Shown: positions 9,631 to 17,489, counted from the stretch's first letter. The stretch: 64,000 nt of DNA from CADCTB01 sp964479465 (GCA_964479465.1 CAYZMG010000009.1:1-64000); one strand, 5' to 3'. The notes: generated by a model from the sequence alone, not told the origin. Made by a program: numbers and translations.

Positions 9631-11634
9631 ATGCCCCGCATCGACATCGAACTGACCAGCTCGCGCCCCGACGGCACCTGGACGTGGCGCGCCGCCGGCG
9701 CCCGCCAGCCCAAAGGCGTTCTCGAGAGCTCCGTCCTCTACCAAGGCGCCAAGGTCGGTGACGTGCTCAAGGCCGAGGCCGACTTCGACCTCGATGGCAT
9801 CAACGTGACGTCCGTCGTCCCGCCCAAGGCCAAGAAGGCAGCGCCCGAGGTGCTGCCCCTGCTCGGGTCGGGCAAGGAGGAGGCTCTGGTCACCCACAGC
9901 CCGATCAAGCCAGAGCGCGAGGGCGGCGACCGCGGCCGGCGGGGCGAACGGGGTGATCGCTTCGGTGGGGGCGGCTTCGGAGGGGGAGGCTTCGGCGGCC
10001 CCGGCGGCGGTGGCGGGCGAGGTGGTCCTGGCGGGCGGGGCGAACGGGGACCGGTCGGTCCGGACGGGCGTCCTCTGGGACCCGGGGCCACTCGTCCCCG
10101 GGCGACTCCGGCGCCGGCCGCCGCCCCCCGCGACGGTGCCCGGCGGGAAGGTCGCGGTCCGGGTGGTCCGGGCTCGCGTGAGCGGGCTCGTCCCGACCGG
10201 CCGGAGCGGCCGCGTTCGGAGCGGCCTGAGGGCAGCCCGCCGAAGGAAGGCGCCCCCGGACGGAGCGGTCAGCCGCGGGAGGGCGGCGGTCCGGCGCGCG
10301 AGGGCGCCCGTCGTGACCGTCCGCCCCGTGAGGGAGCCGGGCGTGAGCGTTCGTCCCGGCCGCCCTCCTCCGCTCCCCCGGCGCGTCCCCGTCCCCCGGC
10401 CAAGCGGCTGTCCCCCGGGCGCGCCCACCGTGACGCCATGCTCGCCGCACTGGCGCCGGAGCAGCGGGCCATCGCTGAGCAGGTCATGCGCGGCGGGTTG
10501 GCCGGCGTGCGCACCGCGGTCGACGAGCAGAACAAGCAGGCCCGGGCGGCCGGCGGCCCGGAGATCCGCGCCGAAGCCATCCTGAACCTGGCCGAGGAGC
10601 TGCTGCGTGGGGTTCAGGCTGCGGAGTGGCGGGACAAGGCCGAGGCCGCCGACGCCATCGTCGACGAGATCAGCCTCCGGGACCTGCGAACTGTGGTCGC
10701 CGGGGCCGACGCCGGCGGGCGCGACGAGGAGAGCCGGGCCCTGGCCGGTCGCCTGCGTGAGGGCCTGGAGCGCCGGAGCGCGGCCGAGCGCCAGACCTGG
10801 ATGGACGAGATCGCCACCTGCCTGGCCGAGGGCCGCGTCGTGCGGGCGCTTCGGGTCAGCGGCAGGGCGCCCGAGCAGGGCCTCCGCCTGCCGCCGGAGC
10901 TGAGCACCGGCCTGAGCACCGCCGCCGGCGAGGCCATGTCGGCCGAGGCGGCTCCCGACCGCTGGCTCGCCGTCCTCGAGGCGGTCCTCGCCTCGCCGGT
11001 TCGCCGCACCATCGCACCGAAGGGTCTCCCCGGCGGAGCTGACGAGGCGGCGTTGAAGACTATCCGGGCCGCCATCCAGAAGGTGCCGGCGCTGGGGCCG
11101 CTGCTGGGCGAGAGCCCGTCGGCCCGCCCCGTGCCGCCCCCGCCGCCCCGCCGGCCACCGCCGGCGCCCTCCGCCGCGACACCTGCGCCACTCGCTGAGG
11201 CGCCGCCGGCGCCCGCCGCCACCGCCCCTGCTGGCGACGCACCGGAGGTTGCTGCCCAGGACGCGGACCCCGAACCCGCCGCCGCCGGCGCCGGAGCGGA
11301 ATCGGTCACCGAGGCCGCTCCCGCCGACACCGACACTGCGCCGGACCCCGCGACCGTCGATCCCGAGCCGGTCGCCGGTGACGCCGGACCGGGACCCCTC
11401 GCCGCCCAGCCGGAGCCGCCCGCCGACGCGGCGCCAGCCGACGCTGTGCCCGACGATGCCGGCGCAGACCAGGTGTCCGCCGGCGAGCCCGCCCCGGCGC
11501 CGGAGCCGCCGCTGCTCATCCCGGCCGAGCCCCCGCCGGCGTCCGGCGCCGAGCCGCCGCTCCTCGTGCCCGCAGACCCGCCGCCCGCCATGGGCGTCCC
11601 GGCCGCCGAGGAGCCCGAGGCCCCGCCCGCCTGA
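9631..11634 (+). CDS. RG-rich protein with conserved N-terminal and helical core domains (function unknown)
   Basis: 667 residues in four parts: a compact N-terminal domain (about 1-90; GVLESSVLYQGAKVGDVLKA, possibly a beta-barrel); a glycine/arginine/proline-rich disordered segment (about 95-255; RGG and GGGGFGG runs); a helical core (about 257-490; starts RDAMLAALAPEQRAIAEQVM, continues with AILNLAEELLRG); and a Pro/Ala/Glu-rich tail (about 494-667). RGG-type tracts often bind RNA, so an RNA-linked role is possible but unproven. The frame opens much further upstream, but ATG 9631 starts the conserved part and lies 11 bases after TAGGTT. Not recognised as a named family. Confidence 0.8.
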   Translation: MPRIDIELTSSRPDGTWTWRAAGARQPKGVLESSVLYQGAKVGDVLKAEADFDLDGINVTSVVPPKAKKAAPEVLPLLGSGKEEALVTHSPIKPEREGGDRGRRGERGDRFGGGGFGGGGFGGPGGGGGRGGPGGRGERGPVGPDGRPLGPGATRPRATPAPAAAPRDGARREGRGPGGPGSRERARPDRPERPRSERPEGSPPKEGAPGRSGQPREGGGPAREGARRDRPPREGAGRERSSRPPSSAPPARPRPPAKRLSPGRAHRDAMLAALAPEQRAIAEQVMRGGLAGVRTAVDEQNKQARAAGGPEIRAEAILNLAEELLRGVQAAEWRDKAEAADAIVDEISLRDLRTVVAGADAGGRDEESRALAGRLREGLERRSAAERQTWMDEIATCLAEGRVVRALRVSGRAPEQGLRLPPELSTGLSTAAGEAMSAEAAPDRWLAVLEAVLASPVRRTIAPKGLPGGADEAALKTIRAAIQKVPALGPLLGESPSARPVPPPPPRRPPPAPSAATPAPLAEAPPAPAATAPAGDAPEVAAQDADPEPAAAGAGAESVTEAAPADTDTAPDPATVDPEPVAGDAGPGPLAAQPEPPADAAPADAVPDDAGADQVSAGEPAPAPEPPLLIPAEPPPASGAEPPLLVPADPPPAMGVPAAEEPEAPPA

Positions 11635-11643
11635 CGCCGGCGT

Positions 11644-11690
11644 TTCATTGTCGGCTCATGTACCCCAGCGGTACATGAGCCGACAAAGAA
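11644..11690. terminator. Bidirectional hairpin between convergent genes
   Basis: TTGTCGGCTCATGTACC (11648-11664) pairs perfectly with 11670-11686 around a five-base loop CCAGC; after one mismatch three more pairs form. It lies between the stops of the RG-rich protein gene and the NUDIX gene, with T-rich sequence outside the left arm and A-rich outside the right, as expected for a two-way intrinsic terminator. The 17-bp perfect stem is long for one. Confidence 0.7.
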
Positions 11691-11712
11691 CCCGCCTGCC
11701 CCCAGAACAGCC

Positions 11713-12162
11713 TCAGGCGATGACGGGCACGATGCCGTGCTCGTGGAGGAACTCGGCCAGGCCGTCGGCCAGCCGGAGGTGGGTGATCGCGTCGAGGGGC
11801 ACCCAGGCGGCTTCGGCGGCGTCGGCGCCGGCCTCGGGGTGGGTATCAGGGTCGTCGAGCACCGTCACGAAGAAGTCGAAGATCACGAAGTGGTGGTCGT
11901 CGCCGATGCGCTCGACCCAGCCGATCAGGTCGTCGCACATCGCCTCCAGGCCCGTCTCCTCGGCCAGCTCACGCACGACCGCCTCGGCCAAGGTCTCGCC
12001 GCCCTCGACCCGGCCTCCAGGGACGCTCCATTCCCCCGCCGCCGGCCCGTGACCCCGCCGGACGAGCAGGATGCGGTCGTCGAGGACCGCCACCGCCCCC
12101 ACACAGACCTCCGGTCTCATGACATCGACCTCCGGTCTCATGACATCGACCTCCGGTCTCAT
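11713..12162 (-). CDS. NUDIX hydrolase
   Basis: 149 residues from ATG 12162. A complete Nudix box is visible (GGRVEGGETLAEAVVRELAE followed by ETGL), which binds Mg2+ and cleaves nucleoside diphosphates linked to another group; the substrate cannot be told. The N-terminus is a tandem repeat, MRPEVDV MRPEVDV MRPEVCV, in which each methionine codon is a possible start (12162, 12141, 12120). The first overlaps the GNAT stop (ATGA); the last gives a 135-residue protein that begins where the fold should begin. Confidence 0.88.
   Translation of the reverse strand: MRPEVDVMRPEVDVMRPEVCVGAVAVLDDRILLVRRGHGPAAGEWSVPGGRVEGGETLAEAVVRELAEETGLEAMCDDLIGWVERIGDDHHFVIFDFFVTVLDDPDTHPEAGADAAEAAWVPLDAITHLRLADGLAEFLHEHGIVPVIA
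12106..12162 (-). repeat. 21-bp tandem repeat carrying start codon and Shine-Dalgarno
   Basis: Two full 21-bp units (12162-12142, 12141-12121) and 15 bases of a third (12120-12106). Each begins ATGAGACCGGAGGTC; the GGAGG stands eight bases before the ATG of the next unit, so each copy supplies a ribosome-binding site for the next start. The unit is seven codons, keeping all starts in frame with the NUDIX gene. Confidence 0.85.
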
Positions 12163-12641
12163 TCGCCGTCCTGCGGGAAGCGGTGGTGCATCACGAGCTG
12201 GCGGGCGGTGAACCCCGATTCCTCGAAGAAGTTTTTGGTGGCCCGGTGGCCGGGCAGCGCCATGGCGTCCATGCCGACGCATTTGCGCTCCTCACACCAG
12301 GACATGAGGTCGTTGATCATCAGCTCGCCGAGGCCGACCTGGCGGGCGCCGTACTCGACGAAGATGTCGTCGATCACCCCCAGCACGCTGCCGTCGGTCA
12401 GGTGCTCGAGGTGGGCGACGGCGTAGCCGACCACGGTGCCGTCGATGGTGGCGACGAGCACCCTGGCTTCGGGATCGTCGAGCAGATCCTCCAGCCGCTC
12501 CTCGACGGGCTCCTGGCGGGCCTCACGGGCCTTCCAGATGCCGCCGCCGCGCATGGGGCTCAGCTCGTCGATGACGGCCCGGTTCAGCTCGGCCAGGCGG
12601 GCGACGTCGGCAATCCCGGCCGGCCGGCACGCTTCTTCCAC
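12159..12641 (-). CDS. GNAT family N-acetyltransferase
   Basis: 160 residues with the Gcn5-type fold: N-terminal RPAGIADVARLAELNRAVID, central VLVATIDGTVVGYAVAHLE strands, the acetyl-CoA loop region ARQVGLGELMINDL (a variant of the usual Q/R-x-x-G-x-G/A) and C-terminal GHRATKNFFEESGFTARQLV. Substrate unknown. It starts at GTG 12641 immediately after the preceding gene's stop and ends in an ATGA overlap with the NUDIX gene, forming a three-gene operon. Confidence 0.85.
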   Translation of the reverse strand: MEEACRPAGIADVARLAELNRAVIDELSPMRGGGIWKAREARQEPVEERLEDLLDDPEARVLVATIDGTVVGYAVAHLEHLTDGSVLGVIDDIFVEYGARQVGLGELMINDLMSWCEERKCVGMDAMALPGHRATKNFFEESGFTARQLVMHHRFPQDGE

Positions 12642-13154
12642 TCAGGCGCCGCGCAGCTGGTCGATGCGGGTCAGCACGGTCTTGCGGCCCCGGGTGGCGA
12701 CCTCGTAGGCCCGCACGGCATCGAGCTCGCTGCGCGTGAGGCCCTCGAGACGGGGAACGACCTGCGAGGCCGACAGGGTGTCGTAGGCGGGGATGGCCAG
12801 GGCGGCGGCGTCGGGGGCAGGGGCCGGCCCGCCGGCGAGCGGGGTGGAGTCCACCGGCTCGGCAGCGGCCGACCGGTGGCCGTTTGTCTCGTGGGCCGCG
12901 CCGGCGTCCGGGTGGCCGGCGCCGGCACCGGATGGCTCCTCTCGCAGCCGTTTGAGGACCGACTCGGCCCGGCGCTGCCCCTGGCGCACGGCCATCTCAC
13001 CGATCATGCGGGCGACCGTCACCTGGCCGCCCATACGCTCGCGCCCCTTCGCTGCCAGCTTGGGTACCAGATCGCGCGCCTCCAGCAGCAGGCCGAGTGG
13101 CGCGTACACCAACAGGTCGAGAAGCTGCTCGCCAGGCTCGTCGCGGGGACTCAT
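12642..13154 (-). CDS. Lipid-droplet-associated-like actinobacterial protein
   Basis: 170 residues: an N-terminal amphipathic region (LDLLVYAPLGLLLEARDLVP), a basic helical stretch, an Ala/Pro/Gly-rich linker (about 85-115) and a conserved C-terminal helix pair (IPAYDTLSASQVVPRLEGLT, then RSELDAVRAYEVATRGRKTV). The C-terminal module resembles one I associate with actinobacterial 'lipid droplet-associated' proteins; recognition is by pattern and not certain. First gene of the NUDIX/GNAT operon, with TAGGCT six bases before ATG 13154. Confidence 0.72.
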   Translation of the reverse strand: MSPRDEPGEQLLDLLVYAPLGLLLEARDLVPKLAAKGRERMGGQVTVARMIGEMAVRQGQRRAESVLKRLREEPSGAGAGHPDAGAAHETNGHRSAAAEPVDSTPLAGGPAPAPDAAALAIPAYDTLSASQVVPRLEGLTRSELDAVRAYEVATRGRKTVLTRIDQLRGA

Positions 13155-13160
13155 GGACGC

Positions 13161-13166
13161 AGCCTA
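13161..13166 (-). promoter_or_regulatory. Leaderless-type -10 element TAGGCT
   Basis: On the minus strand TAGGCT, six bases, ATG 13154. It would drive the lipid-droplet-like, GNAT and NUDIX genes as one unit. Confidence 0.5.
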
Positions 13167-13208
13167 CGACGGGCGCGGAGGTACTTAGACGCAGATCTCT
13201 GATCTCAA

Positions 13209-13673
13209 TCAGACACAGTCGCGGCAGTACTGGCGCGCGGCGTCGGCCAGCTGGCTGGGGTGCTTGACCAGGAAGCAGGACTGGCACACGAACTCGCCCG
13301 GGCGTTTGGGCAGGACCTTGCTGGAGCCCTCGGCCCTGTCCTCGGCGTCGGGGACCTCGTCCTCCTCGTCCTCCTCCTCGTCGACGACGACGAGGCGGTC
13401 CTTCAGGATGACGTCGAGCCCGGCCTCGACGTCATCGGGGTCGATGTCGTCATCGTCCTCGTCATCATCGTCGTCGTCGGCCACCACGACGACGCCGACC
13501 GGCACCTCGGTCTCCTCATCGACGTCGACATCAACGTCGACCTCATCGAGGACATCGACGTCGTCCTCGATGAGATCCTCCTCGTCCTCGTCGTCGAGCG
13601 ACTCGAGATCGACGATGTCAGGGTCGTCAGGGTCCTCGACGTCATCGAGTTCCTCGTCAGGTTCGTCAGGCAT
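13209..13673 (-). CDS. DUF4193-like acidic zinc-ribbon protein
   Basis: 154 residues. The C-terminal 45 match the actinobacterial DUF4193 module: VLPKRPGEFVCQSCFLVKHP followed by CRDC, a four-cysteine zinc ribbon. The N-terminal 105 residues are almost entirely Asp, Glu and Val (runs such as DDDDDDEDDDD), longer and far more acidic than I would expect for the family. The DNA is correspondingly low-complexity GTC/GAC triplets. Role unknown; a zinc ribbon with a polyacidic tail could bind polymerase or a basic protein. Confidence 0.82.
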   Translation of the reverse strand: MPDEPDEELDDVEDPDDPDIVDLESLDDEDEEDLIEDDVDVLDEVDVDVDVDEETEVPVGVVVVADDDDDDEDDDDIDPDDVEAGLDVILKDRLVVVDEEEDEEDEVPDAEDRAEGSSKVLPKRPGEFVCQSCFLVKHPSQLADAARQYCRDCV

Positions 13674-14063
13674 TCCGGCGCGTCCGTTCCAAGAAGGGGG
13701 GGCTTCGGGGGCGGCAGCATAGACGACCCGGCGCGGCTAGCAGCGAACCCGAAAATGAGACGTCGAGACTCGAGAGGCCGTTGGTACCGCTCGGTGGCCC
13801 TCCCTCGGGAACGGTGGCCGGCCCGGCCCCCCGTGGTGGGTTATCAGAACGTTCTCTACTTGGCCCCTCGAGTCCCGCGCCTGCCCTCAAAGCGCCCCCA
13901 CCGCGGCACTGCGGATGCAGCGCCGTGGCCCACGACCCGGGGGTGTGGGGCGTCAGGGACTAGGGGAGCATGGCGCGGCGACGCCAACCGTGCAAGGGGC
14001 CGGACGATGCCTCTGACCAGCCTCTTCGCGCGTCGGCGCAGGTCAGACGTAGTAAAATTCTGC
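13674..14063. other. 390-bp intergenic region
   Basis: No convincing gene: open frames here are short, lack GC3 bias and match nothing. It should hold the promoter of the DUF4193-like gene. A perfect 10-bp palindrome AGAACGTTCT is at 13846-13855 in a local AT-richer patch; it resembles half-sites of SOS boxes but lacks their usual spacer. A short A/T-rich run precedes the thyX terminator at the right end. Confidence 0.5.
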
Positions 14064-14082
14064 CCTCGACTTTAAGTCGAGG
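14064..14082 (-). terminator. thyX terminator hairpin overlapping the stop codon
   Basis: CCTCGACTTTAAGTCGAGG is a 19-bp near-perfect palindrome (nine-base arms, one central base). It spans the thyX TAA stop (14072-14074) and on the minus strand is followed within a few bases by AATTTTAC. Likely intrinsic terminator. Confidence 0.6.
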
Positions 14083-15748
14083 CTTTGCCCGGCGCCGGCG
14101 TCGGGCCAAGCACACTGCCTTCCCCGGGCGCCGCGGCCCGGCGGGCCTCGGCCCGACGCTCGCCCGAAAGGCGCTCGAGGCCGGCGCCGGCGTCGGTGTG
14201 GTCGACGAAGCGCATGAGGTCGGCGACGATGCGGTGCCCGGCCTGGGTGGCGATGAGGCGGTGCATGTCCTGGCAGATGCGCCGGTAGGAGGGGTGCCCG
14301 GCCGGCGAGGTGCGCAGCTCCAGCATGTGGAGGGCGGCCCGGGCGTTGACTTCCATCGAGTAGCGCAGGCGGTAGGCCAGGGAGACGGCGTAGGAGGCCT
14401 GGGCGGGGAACTGGGGCTCCAGGGCGTCGTAGAGGGCGGCAGAGGTCGCCATGGCCTCCTCGAAGGGCACAGCGGCCCCTGCGGCCCCGTCACCTGCCTC
14501 AAGGAGATCGTCGGCCATGACGTAGCCGTGGCGGGGACTGAGGGTCTGCCACTGGATGGTCAGCATGCGGTGGCGCTGGAGGTCCCGGAAGGCCCCGTAG
14601 TCGGACAGGACGTCGAACCGGTAGCCCAGGTGCTCGAGGGCCCGGCCGGGCTTGTGGCGCCGGTTCCGGCGCTCGCCCACGTAGGCGTCGGCCACCGCTT
14701 GGCGCTCGTCGGTCGACATGTTCCGCACCCGGGCCAGGATCTGGTCGTCGGGCAGGTCCAGGTGGGGGTAGAGCATGGCGGCCAGGAGCTTGTCCTCGCC
14801 GTCGGGATCAAAGTCGACCAGTGTCACCGCCGGCCGGGGCTCGGGCTCGACGCCGGCGAACAGGCGCTCGGCCAGCTCGGCGGTGGCTTGGCCGGTGCCG
14901 GCCAGGTACGCGGCCCACTCCCCTCCCCGATCGGGCCGGTCGAGGCGGGTCAGGAAGGACGGGATGACCTTGCGCAGCTCGCCGACCATCAGGTCGGCGT
15001 ACGCCCGCACCTCGGGCAGGGCGTGACCACGCATCCGCAGCAGGAGGAGCTCATAGGCCTGACCCGTCCCGTAGATGCCGACGTTAGAGAGGGCGGCGGC
15101 CGGAAGCAGGCCCCGAAGGGCATCGAAGGCCTTGGCCTTGATCGACTGGCGGTATACGAAGTCCGAGTCGGCGGGGTCCTTTGGATGCCGGGCCCGGTAG
15201 TGGTCGCTCAGGACGGGGACGAGGGCGGCGTAGGTGTCGAAGAGGTGGTCGAGGTCGGCTACGTAGCGAGTGCCCAGAGGCGACGCCAGCACGGCCGGGT
15301 CGCGGTGGTAGCGGTAGCGGCCACCGAGGCGGGCGTCGTAGGCCACGTAGCGGGTTGACTGCTCCAGGTAGGCCATGAGCCGGCCCCACTCCAGGACTTT
15401 GGTCAGCAGGTTCGAGGCCTGCTCGCAGGCGAGGTGGACCCCGCCGAGCTGGGCCACCGAGTCGTCGCCGTACTCGGTGAAGACCCTTTCGTAGAGCTCC
15501 TCGGCCCGCTTGACCCCCACGGTGGCGTCGATAGAGGCGTCGCCCGCGGTATCGAGGTCGCCGACGAACTCGTCGAGGAACAGCCGGCGGAGGCTCTTGT
15601 GCGACCGCGAGTACCGGGCGAACAGGGCACCCTTGACGACCTCGGGGAGGTTGGTGAGCGCGAAGACCGGGCCGTCGAGGTTGGTGAAGTAGCGCCGGAG
15701 GACGTCGGCCTCCTGGTCGGTCCAGCGCTCGACGACGTAGGGATGCAT
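14072..15748 (-). CDS. thyX: Long-form FAD-dependent thymidylate synthase (ThyX family)
   Basis: 558 residues, about twice the size of classical ThyX (220-250). The C-terminal half has a ThyX-type signature RHRMLTIQWQTLSPRHGY, close to RHRxxSxNxxSxRY but with Thr-Ile-Gln in place of Ser-x-Asn. The N-terminal half has a related segment, WGRLMAYLEQSTRYVAYD, so the protein looks like an internal duplication with activity elements split between halves. Classical ThyX makes dTMP from dUMP with methylene-tetrahydrofolate and FADH2; whether this long form does so alone is not certain. Terminator at the stop codon. Confidence 0.85.
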   Translation of the reverse strand: MHPYVVERWTDQEADVLRRYFTNLDGPVFALTNLPEVVKGALFARYSRSHKSLRRLFLDEFVGDLDTAGDASIDATVGVKRAEELYERVFTEYGDDSVAQLGGVHLACEQASNLLTKVLEWGRLMAYLEQSTRYVAYDARLGGRYRYHRDPAVLASPLGTRYVADLDHLFDTYAALVPVLSDHYRARHPKDPADSDFVYRQSIKAKAFDALRGLLPAAALSNVGIYGTGQAYELLLLRMRGHALPEVRAYADLMVGELRKVIPSFLTRLDRPDRGGEWAAYLAGTGQATAELAERLFAGVEPEPRPAVTLVDFDPDGEDKLLAAMLYPHLDLPDDQILARVRNMSTDERQAVADAYVGERRNRRHKPGRALEHLGYRFDVLSDYGAFRDLQRHRMLTIQWQTLSPRHGYVMADDLLEAGDGAAGAAVPFEEAMATSAALYDALEPQFPAQASYAVSLAYRLRYSMEVNARAALHMLELRTSPAGHPSYRRICQDMHRLIATQAGHRIVADLMRFVDHTDAGAGLERLSGERRAEARRAAAPGEGSVLGPTPAPGKAST

Positions 15749-15760
15749 GGACGAGCGAGA

Positions 15761-16924
15761 CTAGGGTCCCGAGCCGAACGCAGCGCGGACCTCCCCCGCA
15801 ACCCCCTCGGTCAGCCAAAGGTCCATGACGGTCATGGCCATGGCCTTGGCCCCGTCGAGCACGGCCCGGTCGCCCTCCTCCGACGCCGCCCACCGGGCGA
15901 ACTCGGCGGAGTGGAGGGGCACATCGGGGGGGCCGGCGGCGATCATCGGGTGGATCGACGGCACCAGATAGCTGACGTTGCCCATGTCGGTGCTGGCGAT
16001 CACGCGGGTGGCGGGGGTGGGCTCGTAGACCGGGCGGCCGAGGGCCTCGCTGTTGGCCCGGTAGAGGTCGATCAGCACCGGGTTGGTGCGCAGGTCGGAG
16101 TACTCGGGGCCGATCGGCTCGCGTTCCATGCGGCAGCCGGCGGCGGCGGCGCCGGCCTCCAGGCAGGCCATCACCCGGTCCTTGAGAGGCTGGAGGCTCT
16201 CCAGCGTCGCCGAGCGGATGTACCACTCGGCGACCGTGTGGTGGGGGACGATGTTGGGCTTCTCACCGGCGGAGAGGAACACCCCGTGGACGCGGTCGGT
16301 GGCGGCGATGTGCTGGCGCAGCGCGGCGACGGCGTTGTACCCCTGGACCATGGCGTCGAGGGCATTGCGGCCGAGGTGGGGCGCGGCGGCGGCGTGGGCG
16401 CCCTGGCCGAAGTACTCCACCCGCCAGCCCGAGATGGCGATGATGTCCGCCTCGGTGAGATCCGCGCCGCAGGGGTGGACCATCATGGCCGCGTCGACGC
16501 CCTCGAAGGCGCCCCGCTCCCCCATCAGCACCTTGCCCCCGCCGCCCTCCTCGGCCGGCGTGCCCAGCACGACCAGGCGCCCGCCGGTCTCCTCGGCCAG
16601 GGCGCCGGCGGCCAGCGCCGCACCCAGGCCGGCGGCGGCGATGACGTTGTGGCCGCAGCCATGGCCGATCCCCGGGAGAGCGTCGTACTCACAGATCACG
16701 GCCACGGTGGGACCGTTGCCGGATCCCGACCGCTTCTCGAAGGCGGTGTCGAGGCCGTAGGCGCCGGCCTCGGTGCCGAGGGCCGACGCCAGCACGTCGG
16801 CGGCGTACGTCTCCGCGAAGAGGAGCTCCGGATGACCGTGGATCCGGTGCGAAACCTCGAGGAGGAGGTCGGCCCGACGGTCGACCTCCTCCCTCACCCG
16901 CGCTTTTGCGTCCTCCAGGTCCAT
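15761..16924 (-). CDS. M20-family metallopeptidase / amidohydrolase
   Basis: 387 residues, normal for the M20D group (AbgB/aminobenzoyl-glutamate hydrolase and N-acyl amino acid hydrolase types). Visible: metal-binding GIGHGCGHNVIAAAGLG near residue 85, catalytic-region GTPAEEGGGGKVLMGE near 122, the dimerisation lid domain (GQGAHAAAAPHLGRNALDA) and a C-terminal STDMGNVSYLVPSIHP. Predicted to cleave an amide bond using a two-metal site; substrate unknown. ATG 16924 has TACCCT seven bases upstream. It ends 12 bases before the thyX start, so the two may be co-transcribed. Confidence 0.88.
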   Translation of the reverse strand: MDLEDAKARVREEVDRRADLLLEVSHRIHGHPELLFAETYAADVLASALGTEAGAYGLDTAFEKRSGSGNGPTVAVICEYDALPGIGHGCGHNVIAAAGLGAALAAGALAEETGGRLVVLGTPAEEGGGGKVLMGERGAFEGVDAAMMVHPCGADLTEADIIAISGWRVEYFGQGAHAAAAPHLGRNALDAMVQGYNAVAALRQHIAATDRVHGVFLSAGEKPNIVPHHTVAEWYIRSATLESLQPLKDRVMACLEAGAAAAGCRMEREPIGPEYSDLRTNPVLIDLYRANSEALGRPVYEPTPATRVIASTDMGNVSYLVPSIHPMIAAGPPDVPLHSAEFARWAASEEGDRAVLDGAKAMAMTVMDLWLTEGVAGEVRAAFGSGP

Positions 16925-16931
16925 CCTCGGA

Positions 16932-16937
16932 AGGGTA
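16932..16937 (-). promoter_or_regulatory. Leaderless-type -10 element TACCCT
   Basis: On the minus strand TACCCT, seven bases, ATG 16924 of the M20 peptidase gene. Confidence 0.5.
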
Positions 16938-16961
16938 GGCCCCTCCCGGGACGGGCGGGGC

Positions 16962-17117
16962 CTAGCTCTTGAACTTGTCGGCGACGTCGTCGACGAACTC
17001 CTTGGCCTTGCCCTTGCCCTGGTCGATCTTGCCCTCGCGCTTCAGCTCGTCGTTGTCGGTGAGGTCGCCGGCTGCTTCCTTGGTCCGGCCCTTCAGGTCA
17101 TCGAGATTGTCAACCAT
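16962..17117 (-). CDS. CsbD-family stress protein
   Basis: 51 residues, highly charged and helical: DDLKGRTKEAAGDLTDNDEL then REGKIDQGKGKAKEFVDDV, the CsbD pattern. Such small proteins accumulate in general stress; the mechanism is unknown. A clear AAGGAG ribosome-binding site lies before ATG 17117, unlike many genes here. Confidence 0.88.
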   Translation of the reverse strand: MVDNLDDLKGRTKEAAGDLTDNDELKREGKIDQGKGKAKEFVDDVADKFKS

Positions 17118-17193
17118 GGTTCGACTCCTTGGTGGTTGTAGGTGAGGAAGTTGTTCCCCTCTCGACCCGTTTGCTAACGGTCGCTGACCAGGG

Positions 17194-17379
17194 TCAGTCC
17201 TCCTCGCCGGACCACTCCCGATCCTCCCGCTCCCACTCCTCGTTGCGGGCCTCGACGCGGTCCTTCCAGTGCTCCGCGGCATCCCGGGACTCATAGGGGC
17301 CCATCCGGTCCTCCGGTGCGCAGTCGCCGTCCGATTCGGCCCGCCCGTGCTTCAGGCACCAGTACCAGGATGCGGTCAT
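17194..17379 (-). CDS. Small conserved actinobacterial protein
   Basis: 61 residues: WYWCLKHGRAESDGDC, then DRMGPYESRDAAEHWKDRVE and an acidic tail rich in Glu, Trp and Arg. The pattern (two cysteines and a His near the N-terminus, a 'GPY...EA' turn, acidic end) is one I recall from many actinobacterial genomes; it has no known function. ATG 17379 is preceded at six bases by CACAGT, a weak leaderless-type element. Confidence 0.72.
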   Translation of the reverse strand: MTASWYWCLKHGRAESDGDCAPEDRMGPYESRDAAEHWKDRVEARNEEWEREDREWSGEED

Positions 17380-17489
17380 CGGCCCACTGTGACCCAGTGC
17401 AGCGTCGCGCTCAAGGTGTGGGCGCTTCTTGCCGATAGGACCCGGGAGAACCTGGTTTCCACCTGCCGTAACTCGACACAGCCGGGGGG

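Noticed and set aside
13370..13640. GTC/GAC triplet runs as a possible non-coding satellite
   Set aside because: Read on the minus strand it is the acidic half of the DUF4193-like protein and stays in frame with its zinc ribbon.
13666..13890. Minus-strand 74-codon open frame in the geneless region
   Set aside because: Pro/Arg/Ser-rich, no ribosome-binding site, no GC3 bias and overlaps the DUF4193-like start.
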